The notes below the pieces were generated by a model that saw only the letters and a list, made by a program, of their open reading frames with translations, was not told the DNA's origin and ran no database searches. Source: Candidatus Aenigmatarchaeota archaeon (lineage in GTDB: Archaea; Aenigmatarchaeota; Aenigmatarchaeia; QMZP01; JAFGSV01). From it: a stretch of 36,056 bases of DNA. Below, in pieces: positions 16,352 to 23,672 of the stretch. Each line of letters starts with the position of its first letter. The stretch's first letter is position 1. A program made the translations under genes and the position numbers. The stretch lies in assembly GCA_016934325.1 (NCBI GenBank), contig JAFGSV010000031.1:1-36056 (forward strand). The letters run 5' to 3'.

Positions 16352-16365
16352 ATGTTATAAATATT
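16352..16365 (-). promoter_or_regulatory. TATA box for the epimerase
   Basis: AAATATTTATAACA on the minus strand puts transcription start near 16332, leaving a short leader with GGAAG before ATG 16321. Confidence 0.6.
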
Positions 16366-16397
16366 TTCGTCCCCTGCGCGGATGCGCATCAAGAATA

Positions 16398-17921
16398 TCA
16401 CGGCGCCAGCTCCCTCCTCAGACGGCCCACGACAGCATACGCGAAGTTCAGGTAGCTCCCGGCGATGTACCTAATGAAGCCTCCCTTGTGCTTCGTGCCG
16501 TGGAATATCCTGGCGTACCATTCCGCGAGCGACAGCGTCTTCCCGAGCTTCCGGTGGTTGTTGAGCATGGTCAGCATGGCCTTCCTCAGCGACACGAGGT
16601 CCTTGACCCCCGACCGGTTGAAGCGCGGCAGCAGCTCGCTGTCGAAGAAGTTGAGCTTGTACATCTCGTCCTCGCTTATGTCCGGGTCCACTATGTCCCA
16701 CAGCCTCGTGTTGGGCAGCGGCAGGGTGATCGAGAGCACGTATGAATTGGCCCCTATCTCCCTCGCCAGACTGTACGTCTTCAGCATCTCCTCCCTGGTC
16801 TCTGTCGGCAGGCCGATCATGATGTTCGCCAGCGTCCTCATCCCGTGCTTCCTGCATAACCTGAAAGCCTCCCTGGTCTGGCTGGTCGTTATCCTCTTGT
16901 CGATTATGTCGCGGAGCACCCTGTCCGATCCGGACTCCACGCCGAAATCTATCTGAATGCACCCGCTCGACTTCATGACCCTGATCATCTCGTCGTCGAC
17001 CGTGTTAACCCTGCCCTGGCACGCCCACCGCATGCCGAGCTCGCGCATGATCCTGCAGACCATGAACAGGTGCCCCTTGTCCAGGGTGAGCGTGTCGTCG
17101 ACGAACCATATGGCTTCGGCGCCGTACATGTCCCTGAGCAGCTTCACCTCCCCGTATATGTTCCCATAGCTCCTGTGCCTGACCTTCCTGCCGAAGAGCT
17201 TGTTGCATTCGCAGAAGGTGCACGAGTAGGGGCAGCCCCTGGACGTCATGACCAGCCCGGTCTTCATGGGCAGGCCCCTGAGGACCCATTCGTGGAAATC
17301 GAGGTGCCTTTCCATGTTCACGAGGTCGAACGACGGGTAAGGTATCTCGTCCAGGTCCTCCATCAAGGGCCTCGGCCCGGTTAAGCGGACCTTCCCCCTG
17401 CTGAGGAACGCGATGCCCCTCACCTCATCGGGGGGCTTGCCCGAATCCAGCTTGTTTATGAGTTCTAGCGTCGTCGCCTCCCCTTCTCCCAGCACGACGT
17501 AGTCAACGCCGTTCCTCAGGAATATCCCCGGGGTGTCGGTAGGCTGGGTCCCGCCGGCCAGCACCGTCGTCCCCGGCGATTCCGCCTTCACGGCTTTAAC
17601 GACCTCGACCGCCTCCCTCAGCTCGTTGATGAGGCACGTCACGCCGACGAAGCGCGGCCTCATCGCGCCTATTCTCCTGACGATCGCCTTCATCGCCTCG
17701 TCGCTGCTGAAGCGGCGCTTCCCCATTATCCTGTCGTCGATGATCGCGTTCCCGTAACCGTTCTTTCTCAGATAGCTGGAAACGTACATGACTCCGAGGG
17801 AATACCTGGAATCGCGCCATCTCGAGGGAGGGATGACGAAGACTATGTCGTCCGGCGATCCGCCCGCTGCCCTTGGCCCCCTGTCCGCGCTCATGTCCGG
17901 CATTGCTTTCACGTCTCGCAT
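16398..17921 (-). CDS. Cobalamin-binding-type radical SAM enzyme
   Basis: 507 residues. Residues about 25-160 form a B12-binding-like Rossmann domain (SLGVMYVSSYLRKNGY; LAGGTQPTDTPGIFL; DYVVLGEGEATTLELI). The radical SAM domain follows with Cys230, Cys234 and Cys237 (RGCPYSCTFCE), and then IGLPTETREEM, typical of this class. Many relatives are methylases or act on lipid and glycan building blocks; the cobalamin-contacting His motif is not obvious, so B12 use is not certain. It lies upstream of the epimerase, flippase and glycosyltransferase on the same strand, suggesting a surface-molecule modification. ATG 17921 has a TATA-like ATAATTAATTT 25 bp upstream. Confidence 0.9.
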   Translation of the reverse strand: MRDVKAMPDMSADRGPRAAGGSPDDIVFVIPPSRWRDSRYSLGVMYVSSYLRKNGYGNAIIDDRIMGKRRFSSDEAMKAIVRRIGAMRPRFVGVTCLINELREAVEVVKAVKAESPGTTVLAGGTQPTDTPGIFLRNGVDYVVLGEGEATTLELINKLDSGKPPDEVRGIAFLSRGKVRLTGPRPLMEDLDEIPYPSFDLVNMERHLDFHEWVLRGLPMKTGLVMTSRGCPYSCTFCECNKLFGRKVRHRSYGNIYGEVKLLRDMYGAEAIWFVDDTLTLDKGHLFMVCRIMRELGMRWACQGRVNTVDDEMIRVMKSSGCIQIDFGVESGSDRVLRDIIDKRITTSQTREAFRLCRKHGMRTLANIMIGLPTETREEMLKTYSLAREIGANSYVLSITLPLPNTRLWDIVDPDISEDEMYKLNFFDSELLPRFNRSGVKDLVSLRKAMLTMLNNHRKLGKTLSLAEWYARIFHGTKHKGGFIRYIAGSYLNFAYAVVGRLRRELAP

Positions 17922-17940
17922 CCTTAGTATTCACCGAGAG

Positions 17941-17951
17941 AAATTAATTAT
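17941..17951 (-). promoter_or_regulatory. TATA box for the radical SAM gene
   Basis: ATAATTAATTT on the minus strand, centred 25 bp from ATG 17921. Confidence 0.6.
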
Positions 17952-18053
17952 TATTGGTGCGGGGCCAGCGGCCAGCCGATGGCGCATTCATGCCCTTGAT
18001 CGCTCATCCGCCCAGCTGCTTCAGTGCAAGCCAGACGTCATACATGGCCTCGC

Positions 18054-18527
18054 CTATTTCCTCTTCCACCACCACGCGAGCGACCATCCGAACACGAGAA
18101 TCACCACGAACACCACGAGTATCACCCAGTTGTCCGGAAGGGGCTGGTTGCAGGACTGGCTTATCGTGAAGTCCCGCTCTATGACCTTGCTTCCCTGCCG
18201 CAGCTTGGCCGTCGCCTCAATCACTGGCTCGCTTGATTCGAGCCTGACGGTTAACTGCGCCTCGTCATCGGGCCAGCAGATCGCCTTATCTATATAGTAG
18301 AAGCTGGACCTCCACGTCCCCCCGTCATCGACGTTCCCGGGCACGTCAAGCTTGACGTCCCAGCACGATTCTCCCAGGCCCTCCGCGGACACGGAGATGA
18401 CGAAGTCCCTGCACGTTCCGTTCACGCTGACGCCCGTTATCTCCTGGGATCTCCCGAAGATGGGGATGATGCACAGGAAGATGAAAACAGCGACGATGAC
18501 GGCCAGCAATATGAGGGTGGTCCGCAT
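18054..18527 (-). CDS. Membrane protein with an external Cys-containing domain, unknown
   Basis: 157 residues. An N-terminal helix (TLILLAVIVAVFIFLCIIPIF) and a C-terminal helix (WVILVVFVVILVFGWSLAWWW) bracket about 100 residues that should face outward and contain Cys39, Cys55, Cys84 and Cys125. The outer part looks beta-rich (AQLTVRLESSEPVIEATAKL), like an Ig-type domain. The tail KRK is cytoplasmic. It starts 10 bp after the stop of the 18538-18822 gene and is probably co-transcribed with it. The family is not recognised. Confidence 0.75.
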   Translation of the reverse strand: MRTTLILLAVIVAVFIFLCIIPIFGRSQEITGVSVNGTCRDFVISVSAEGLGESCWDVKLDVPGNVDDGGTWRSSFYYIDKAICWPDDEAQLTVRLESSEPVIEATAKLRQGSKVIERDFTISQSCNQPLPDNWVILVVFVVILVFGWSLAWWWKRK

Positions 18528-18537
18528 GGCGCCCGCC

Positions 18538-18822
18538 TCACTCCCAGTTCACGGTCTTCATCTTTATCTTGAAGAGGCTCTCTATGAAGTCTGTGCCGGC
18601 GTATCCGGCGACCAGGGCGAACTTGACGTCGTTGGCGATGAAGACCCCCGCGAGCAGGCCCATCCCGCCGCTGGAAAGCAGCGAGAGGACGATCCATTCC
18701 TTCCTCACATTCCTCTTCTTGGCGGGGGTCGCGTTAAGGTATTTCGTTATGCCGACGAGTCCCCGTATCACCCCGCCGAGGAAGCCGGCGAGGAATATCA
18801 GAAGGACGCCGAGGCCATCCAT
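18538..18822 (-). CDS. Small membrane protein whose promoter is interrupted by the transposon
   Basis: 94 residues from ATG 18822. Helix 1 is LGVLLIFLAGFLGGVIRGLVG; a basic loop (PAKKRNVRKEW) follows; then a hydrophobic region IVLSLLSSGGMGLLAGVFIA and the conserved-looking FALVAGYAGTDFIESL, reminiscent of small holin-like proteins but not assignable. The open frame reaches 18858, but that lies inside the transposon end. The TIR-derived box AATTTAAAG is about 28 bp upstream of ATG 18822. Without the insertion the native TTTTTAAA (now at 25447-25453 on the right side) would sit about 25 bp upstream, so the transposon separated the gene from its TATA box. Confidence 0.78.
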   Translation of the reverse strand: MDGLGVLLIFLAGFLGGVIRGLVGITKYLNATPAKKRNVRKEWIVLSLLSSGGMGLLAGVFIANDVKFALVAGYAGTDFIESLFKIKMKTVNWE

Positions 18823-18828
18823 GCTTAA

Positions 18829-18837
18829 AGTTAAACC
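18829..18837 (+). repeat. Left target-site duplication, AGTTAAACC
   Basis: A perfect direct copy of 25432-25440. It lies exactly 5 bp outside the TGCACTTT block of the left terminal repeat, mirroring the right side. Confidence 0.88.
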
Positions 18838-18842
18838 GGGGT

Positions 18843-18854
18843 TGCACTTTAAAT
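18843..18854 (+). repeat. Left terminal inverted repeat core
   Basis: TGCACTTTAAAT, 11 of 12 matching the reverse complement of 25415-25426. Read outward on the minus strand it forms ATTTAAAGTGCA, which also serves as a TATA-like box for the 18538-18822 gene. Confidence 0.8.
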
Positions 18855-18860
18855 TCAATC

Positions 18861-18872
18861 TGCACTTTTAAT
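18861..18872 (+). repeat. Subterminal copy of the terminal repeat
   Basis: TGCACTTTTAAT, a perfect 12-bp reverse complement of 25415-25426, lying 18 bp inside the outer copy. Iterated ends are often transposase-binding sites. Confidence 0.75.
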
Positions 18873-18907
18873 CGGTGCAAAACCTGTTTCTAACAGAGGA
18901 GGTAAAT

Positions 18908-19135
18908 ATGACAGAGAAAGACAAGGATGAAACTTTTAAAGAGAAAAACGAAGTTTTAGATATGACGAATGGGAAAAAGAGAAAAAAGATAAGAGTTGAT
19001 AGTCATTTAAGAAAAGTGCCTGGAAAACAAAAAAGAGTGCGAGTAAAAGCCCATTCAAGAACTATAGAAAAGCAAAAAGCAAAACCGAAGAAAAAGAAGA
19101 AGAAAATAGTCTGGAAAAAATTGGCAAGATGGTAG
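18908..19135 (+). CDS. Lys/Arg-rich small protein, possible antitoxin partner of the PIN protein
   Basis: 75 residues from ATG 18908, chosen because AGAGGAGGT lies just upstream, the clearest Shine-Dalgarno in the window (the GTG at 18875 is in frame but falls in the element's end region). The N-terminus is acidic and charged (TEKDKDETFKEKNEVLD); the rest is very basic with two copies of a V-x-(S/A)-H-x-R unit (RVDSHLRKV, RVKAHSRTI) and a KKKKKK run. It looks nucleic-acid binding. It ends 1 nt before the PIN gene, so the two are translationally coupled as in toxin-antitoxin pairs, though it resembles no standard antitoxin I know. Confidence 0.75.
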   Translation: MTEKDKDETFKEKNEVLDMTNGKKRKKIRVDSHLRKVPGKQKRVRVKAHSRTIEKQKAKPKKKKKKIVWKKLARW

Positions 19136-19136
19136 A

Positions 19137-19769
19137 ATGGTGGTTAGGTTTTTTCTGGATTCGAATGTAATTGCTGATTATATTATAATTAACTTGGGAA
19201 TTAACGAAGAGAAACAGGAAATATTGAGAGAAGATTTAAAAGAAATTGAAAAATATCTAAAACAACAATGGAAAGACATTAAACAGCATGCGATATATTC
19301 GTTCCTTCTACTCGAATTATTGAGACGGAAAAAGCATTTTACTCATCATAAGTTTTTCACATCATTATTAGCGGTTTCTGAAGTAGCGTCCGTAATATAC
19401 GAGAAATATTGCATAGATCAAATGTATGAGAGGAGAATCCCATTCAAATACTGGTTTAAGCCCGATTTTGAAATTAAAATCCCGCAGAAAATATTAGAAA
19501 GGATTAGATTATCTATTATAAAATTCCATATGCTTTACATATCAAGAAAAATAATACAACTCGCTGAAAATATTGTGATCCAGGAAGTTACAGATATTAT
19601 TACAAATAAAAAGCGTGATACGCATGATGCATTTCTTTCGGCACAAGCGGTTTTTAATGGGTGTGATTTTTTTGTTACAAATGATGGGAGACTGATTCGT
19701 AAAATGAAAAAATACAAGAATATCGAATATATTAGACCTGAAAGAGCATATAGAGTTTTATGTAAATAG
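19137..19769 (+). CDS. PIN-domain ribonuclease-like protein
   Basis: 210 residues, longer than VapC toxins (about 130). Acidic active-site residues are placed as in PIN nucleases: Asp8 in FFLDSNVIADY, Glu60 in FLLLELL, Asp164 in THDAFLSA and Asp183 in VTNDGRL. A helical, positively charged insert (about 90-160) accounts for the extra length. PIN proteins cut single-stranded RNA with divalent metal ions. Immediate coupling to a basic protein suggests a toxin-antitoxin or RNA-processing unit that could help maintain the transposon. AT-rich codon use. Confidence 0.85.
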   Translation: MVVRFFLDSNVIADYIIINLGINEEKQEILREDLKEIEKYLKQQWKDIKQHAIYSFLLLELLRRKKHFTHHKFFTSLLAVSEVASVIYEKYCIDQMYERRIPFKYWFKPDFEIKIPQKILERIRLSIIKFHMLYISRKIIQLAENIVIQEVTDIITNKKRDTHDAFLSAQAVFNGCDFFVTNDGRLIRKMKKYKNIEYIRPERAYRVLCK

Positions 19770-19848
19770 TTAAGAATACCAAATTTATTTACAAATAAGA
19801 GCTTTTTATAAAAACATTGTTTTTAATCCTTTAATACAAAATTAAATT

Positions 19849-20430
19849 ATGCCATTTACAGAAAAATTGAAATGGGAAGTAAAACGCAAGGCACATTTCA
19901 AGTGTTGTTGGTGTCGTGAAATAAGACATAGTTTAGATGTCCACCACATCGTCCCTGAAAGTGAAAATGGACCCTCTACTTTCGAAAATGCCGCTCCTTT
20001 ATGCAAGAATTGTCACGACATAGTTGGTCACAATCCTAAAAAAAGGAAGGAAATAGTGGAAAGAAGAAATTTCTTATATGAACAATGCGAGAAGTCAAAT
20101 GAAGATACAAAGAAATTGGAAGAGATACACTGCATAGTAACAGACATGAAAAAAGATAACGATGATAAAATGAGAGAAGTAAAATCGATAATGTCTGGTT
20201 TAGTTAAAAAAACTGAATGTCTTTTTTCTAAATTGGAAACTACACCTTCAAGTCAATGGTCTGATACCCTGTCACAAATTGGCACGACAACAAGCACCAT
20301 TTCTACTGGTTCTGGTGCAATGATAGATTTTGGTAATATTCACTCTCAATCTCGTTGTGGTCATTGTGGATATTCTGGATTCCCTATGTCAGGCGGTAAA
20401 TGCCCCGCATGTGGAGGACAGATGGAATAA
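19849..20430 (+). CDS. HNH endonuclease-like protein with C-terminal zinc ribbon
   Basis: 193 residues. The N-terminal HNH fold has Cys19/Cys22, His32-His33 (VHHIVP), Asn47 (FENAAPLC) and Cys52/Cys55-His56 (CKNCHD). A long charged helical region (about 62-130) follows, then a Ser/Thr linker (about 131-160), then a second zinc site, Cys170/Cys173 and Cys185/Cys188 (CGHCGYSGF, CPACGG). HNH proteins cut or nick DNA. The coiled middle suggests a dimer, and the ribbon may bind DNA or protein. As cargo on a transposon it could act in defence or homing. A/T-rich boxes near 19803-19825 could serve as promoter. Confidence 0.85.
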   Translation: MPFTEKLKWEVKRKAHFKCCWCREIRHSLDVHHIVPESENGPSTFENAAPLCKNCHDIVGHNPKKRKEIVERRNFLYEQCEKSNEDTKKLEEIHCIVTDMKKDNDDKMREVKSIMSGLVKKTECLFSKLETTPSSQWSDTLSQIGTTTSTISTGSGAMIDFGNIHSQSRCGHCGYSGFPMSGGKCPACGGQME

Positions 20431-20459
20431 GATATTATTAATAGTTTTCAAGTGGTAAA

Positions 20460-21338
20460 ATGATTTTAATGAATATAAACAAAATTTTGAATGGCAAAAT
20501 GATTTTCAACTTTATCCCAAGGGGTTTTAAGGATATTGACAAAGCGATAATTGTTGTTGCCTTAGTATTAACAGTAACAATATTTTTCTATCTATTCAGC
20601 GGGGCACCTTTTACAATTGCTACTCCAACTAATACAAACATTAAAGGATATGCCGAATATTTAATATTGCCCATATTTTTGGTTTATTCCTTAACATCGA
20701 TAATTGTTATTAGTGTGACATTGAATAAAAGAGGACTCTTGAGAAAGATATCTCTTCTTGGTCTCGGTGCGGGTATATTCATCTCATATCTATTAATTTT
20801 CGTCATAGGAAATGAGAATTTAACATTCGACTCAATGCTTAGTCCTATTATGAGTTATTTCGCAATATCATTTGGATCAATTGCATCAATAACCATTCTT
20901 GTTAGTAAATTTTCACAAACTACGATGAAAACGTCAATAACATCGGTTATTATTTTTCTGATATTCTTCACATTTTCTGCCATGCTATTCGGAAATCTTC
21001 TGATATTCTTTCCTCTATTAACATTCTTCTTCGTGTTGCTTTTTTCTATTCTTACATTAATCACTATTCCTTTCGTTTTTAGCACAGATGATATAAAATA
21101 TGATGGAAAGGATGTTAAATTCAAGGTGATTAATGTTGATATTTTAAATGGAGGGGGTTCAAAAAAATTAGTAATAAAAGCGAGAAAAGAAGGTGAAAAA
21201 ACCATTTCTACATTAATTCCAAGAACTGGTCGATCTTTGCTTGTAACAGATAGTCTTGAACCTGGCGATTTCATTAAGTGCCATTATTTATATGGTGGTG
21301 AAAAGAACTATATTATTAGAGAAATGGAGAAATTATGA
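20460..21338 (+). CDS. Multi-pass membrane protein with cytoplasmic C-terminal domain, unknown
   Basis: 292 residues with about six hydrophobic helices between 28 and 210 (AIIVVALVLTVTIFFYLF; LILPIFLVYSLTSIIVISV; LLIFFPLLTFFFVLLFSIL) and a roughly 80-residue soluble tail that looks beta-rich (KFKVINVDILNGGGSKKLVIKA cut into strands; ITTLIP-like segments). The family is not recognised. It overlaps the following lipoprotein gene by 4 nt (ATGA), so the two are made together and probably work together at the membrane. Confidence 0.78.
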   Translation: MILMNINKILNGKMIFNFIPRGFKDIDKAIIVVALVLTVTIFFYLFSGAPFTIATPTNTNIKGYAEYLILPIFLVYSLTSIIVISVTLNKRGLLRKISLLGLGAGIFISYLLIFVIGNENLTFDSMLSPIMSYFAISFGSIASITILVSKFSQTTMKTSITSVIIFLIFFTFSAMLFGNLLIFFPLLTFFFVLLFSILTLITIPFVFSTDDIKYDGKDVKFKVINVDILNGGGSKKLVIKARKEGEKTISTLIPRTGRSLLVTDSLEPGDFIKCHYLYGGEKNYIIREMEKL

Positions 21339-21742
21339 AAAATTATATAGTATCCATAATAATTATTCTAATAGTTTTTAGTAGTGGTTGTGTCATTTTT
21401 GACAATTTAAACATTAAGAGGTCAATTAATATCGAAAATATTGGAACTGGGGATAATTTTAGAGTGGATGTCTCAATTGAGAATCAGGTAAATGAACCTA
21501 TTATTGTCAATGAGGTTAGTCTAGTTTTTGATGAAGACCAATTTACATGTATACCACAAAGTCAGCCAAACTTGAATTTACAAATATTACCTGGAGATAG
21601 AAAAGTAATTGAATTCGATAGATGTGAAGAAGATTATAATGCTGTTCCAGGTGAATTTCTGATAAAAGGTATACTTATTTATACAAGGAATAATATTCAA
21701 CAAAAATTGGATATTGAAGGGGCAAAAAGAATTGTAGAGTAA
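21335..21742 (+). CDS. Small lipoprotein coupled to the membrane protein upstream
   Basis: 135 residues. The signal is MKNYIVSIIIILIVFSSGC, with the lipid-carrying Cys19 in SSGC. The mature part looks like a single beta-sandwich (FRVDVSIENQVNEPIIVNEVS; RKVIEFD) with Cys67 and Cys87-like residues that could pair. It should sit on the outer face of the membrane beside the multi-pass partner whose stop codon it overlaps. No known family was recognised. Confidence 0.75.
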   Translation: MKNYIVSIIIILIVFSSGCVIFDNLNIKRSINIENIGTGDNFRVDVSIENQVNEPIIVNEVSLVFDEDQFTCIPQSQPNLNLQILPGDRKVIEFDRCEEDYNAVPGEFLIKGILIYTRNNIQQKLDIEGAKRIVE

Positions 21743-21775
21743 AGAACAGAATCACTAAATAGAAATGTGATATGA

Positions 21776-22033
21776 TTAAAACCAGAAAGTATCTTTCTTT
21801 TTCGGTTTTTTTACTCTTTTCTTCGGAAAAATTAAGCCGTCTCCTATTGTCTGGGTTCTCGCTCCAGGCATGACTTTCTTTCTTGGAAATATAAGCCCGT
21901 CCCCAATTGTTCTCATTTTCTTCCCCCTGTGTTTATATGGTTTCCAAGAATATGAACAACTTCTACAAAACATCTTCCCTGGTTCCGATGCCTGTGTTTG
22001 ACTACTTTTGCATCTTGGACATTTTATCCCCAT
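21776..22033 (-). CDS. Zinc-ribbon protein with a duplicated TIGDGLIFP motif
   Basis: 85 residues. The N-terminal zinc ribbon has Cys5/Cys8 (CPRC) and Cys23/Cys26 (CRSC), like transposase or transcription-factor ribbons. The rest is basic and holds two near-identical units 20 residues apart: RTIGDGLIFPRKKV (41-54) and QTIGDGLIFPKKRV (61-74). The motif is unfamiliar and looks like a short binding peptide. Its start is 1 nt from the stop of the 22035-22250 gene, so the two form an operon on the minus strand. Confidence 0.72.
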   Translation of the reverse strand: MGIKCPRCKSSQTQASEPGKMFCRSCSYSWKPYKHRGKKMRTIGDGLIFPRKKVMPGARTQTIGDGLIFPKKRVKKPKKKDTFWF

Positions 22034-22034
22034 A

Positions 22035-22250
22035 TTACCATCCTATCTCGCTCAATTTCTTCCTGAAATATATTGCTAATGCAACTATAGTCCCTGCACT
22101 GAACAGAAACCACTTAAATATTTCTCCCCCTATCTGGCTGGATATAACTTCACTCACAATAAGAATTCCAAAAATGAAAACCAATGGCACTACGATGAAG
22201 GTAAAAACAGCTTCTTGCACTTTGCTTTCATACTTGGTGTGTCTTGGCAT
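22035..22250 (-). CDS. Small two-helix membrane protein
   Basis: 71 residues with two hydrophobic segments (AVFTFIVVPLVFIFGILIV; WFLFSAGTIVALAIYF) and basic ends (MPRHTKYESK; RKKLSEIGW). The function is unknown. ATG 22250 is supported by a TATA-like TTTTTATAAATC (minus strand, about 22273-22284) about 28 bp upstream. The zinc-ribbon gene follows after 1 nt. Confidence 0.68.
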   Translation of the reverse strand: MPRHTKYESKVQEAVFTFIVVPLVFIFGILIVSEVISSQIGGEIFKWFLFSAGTIVALAIYFRKKLSEIGW

Positions 22251-22286
22251 ATTTCAGATTTCTCATTGTGATTTATAAAAAAATGT

Positions 22287-22550
22287 TTAAACGGAAGTTG
22301 TTTCCTTGAGTTTTGAGAACAATTCCTTACCTTTTTCTGTTAATTCATATACTCTGCCGAACTTTTCTTCTGGTGTCAGACATCTAACGAGATTCCTGTC
22401 GGAAAATTCTTTCAGTGCCCTGCTTATGTGAGTCGTGGATAGCTTCAACTCGCTACTTATCTGTGAAGGGGTTTTCGGTTTTTCCAATGCCATTAAAACT
22501 TTTCTTCTCGTCCTCCCTCTCACCACGAAACTGTAAGAAGCCCATTCCAT
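22287..22550 (-). CDS. Winged-helix transcription regulator (MarR/ArsR-like)
   Basis: 87 residues. The winged helix spans about 12-80: RRKVLMALEKPKTPSQIS, then the recognition region STTHISRALKEFSDRNLV, then the wing FGRVYELTEKGKELF. This layout is common in small archaeal regulators. ATG 22550 has ACAAATTAAAT about 26 bp upstream on the minus strand. It is divergent from the transglutaminase-like gene, with overlapping promoter regions, so it probably controls that gene and itself. Confidence 0.82.
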   Translation of the reverse strand: MEWASYSFVVRGRTRRKVLMALEKPKTPSQISSELKLSTTHISRALKEFSDRNLVRCLTPEEKFGRVYELTEKGKELFSKLKETTSV

Positions 22551-22642
22551 ATATATCAGAAAGAGACCATTTAATTTGTCTTAATCGACCGAAAAAAGAC
22601 CAAAAATATACCATTTATAAAGACACACAGCATATGATAGTC

Positions 22643-23671
22643 ATGAAACCAACGCACTGGAAATTCTTATCGGTTTTATGTATAGTCGTTATTGTGCTTA
22701 TTTCAGTTGTTCTATACACGACCATTTTATCAGAGCAGAATTCATGGAATATGTTGAAAGATCAAAATGAATTAGTGGAATCACAAAGAGCGACTATTAA
22801 CCGTCAAACTGCTGATTTGTTTAATAAAGGGCAGAAAATCGAATATCAGCAAAGCACCATAAAGCAGCTTAACAACACTGCGGAAGAGCAGAAGACCCGA
22901 ATTGATGATATGGTAGACGAATTATGGAATTTACGAAACGAAGTTGGTTCTTTAAATCAAATATTGAGTCTGAAGAGCACTCAACTTCAACTCACAGAAG
23001 AAGAACTTGCACAGATAAGTAACGATCTTGAATCTACCCAAGGTGAACTTGCCGAAACATCCCGTTTGCTGGATCTCGCTACGGAATTCGAAGATAGAGT
23101 CATGCAAGGCATCGACAGGTCGAAGTCTTATTTATTGCTGGGTCAATATGAAAAAACAGTGAGTATTGTCTCGACATTTACTGATGTATATCCTGCAACC
23201 AATGATGTTGAATTGTGGTCGAGGGCTGCCGACATATACAATTGGCTCGGTGAACATTATTCCTATTGTTCAGACAAAGGTTTTTGCGTAGGAAATAATT
23301 GTTATCAGTTGCAGTATTTCTCACCAGACGAACTTCTTTATTACGGTGCCCAGGACGTTCTATGTGGCGATTGTGACGATTACGCACAGCTTTTTGTGGG
23401 AATGATGTATGCATCAGGAGTTCCTCACGATAAGGCAAGAGTAGAATGTGGGTTAGTTCCTGTTGGTGGTCATTGCTGGGCAGCGGTTAACATCGATTCT
23501 CAGTGGTATAGGATTGATCCTGTATGTTCAGACCCAGCTAAATATATCGACTTTTTCGGTTATCAGATTCAGATATCGGGTGAGGAATTCCCAGAATATT
23601 TCAGTCACGTAGATTGCTTCGATTCGTATCAATTAACGAATTGGTATACAGCCGAAGAATTCCACCAATAA
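22643..23671 (+). CDS. Membrane-anchored coiled-coil transglutaminase-like protein
   Basis: 342 residues from ATG 22643. An N-terminal anchor helix (FLSVLCIVVIVLISVVLYT) is followed by a long coiled coil (about 32-150, rich in Q, E, L) and a transglutaminase-like cysteine domain whose triad is visible: Cys244 (GDCDDYAQLF), His277 (GGHCWAAV) and Asp292 (YRIDPV). The domain should face outward and could hydrolyse or crosslink peptides, or have lost that role. The frame runs upstream to 22415, but TTTATAA (22614-22620) centred 26 bp before 22643 supports the chosen start; ATG 22634 is close. Its stop is 1 nt from the convergent winged-helix gene. Confidence 0.83.
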   Translation: MKPTHWKFLSVLCIVVIVLISVVLYTTILSEQNSWNMLKDQNELVESQRATINRQTADLFNKGQKIEYQQSTIKQLNNTAEEQKTRIDDMVDELWNLRNEVGSLNQILSLKSTQLQLTEEELAQISNDLESTQGELAETSRLLDLATEFEDRVMQGIDRSKSYLLLGQYEKTVSIVSTFTDVYPATNDVELWSRAADIYNWLGEHYSYCSDKGFCVGNNCYQLQYFSPDELLYYGAQDVLCGDCDDYAQLFVGMMYASGVPHDKARVECGLVPVGGHCWAAVNIDSQWYRIDPVCSDPAKYIDFFGYQIQISGEEFPEYFSHVDCFDSYQLTNWYTAEEFHQ

Positions 23672-23672
23672 A

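Noticed and set aside
18861-18872. Taking the perfect 12-bp inverted repeat as the outer left end
   Set aside because: The copy at 18843-18854, with one mismatch, has the exact 5-bp spacing to the 9-bp duplication, so 18861-18872 is treated as subterminal.
19150-19175. A TTCGAAT sequence resembling a tRNA T-loop
   Set aside because: It encodes part of the PIN active site, and no cloverleaf arms surround it. No tRNA was found in the window.
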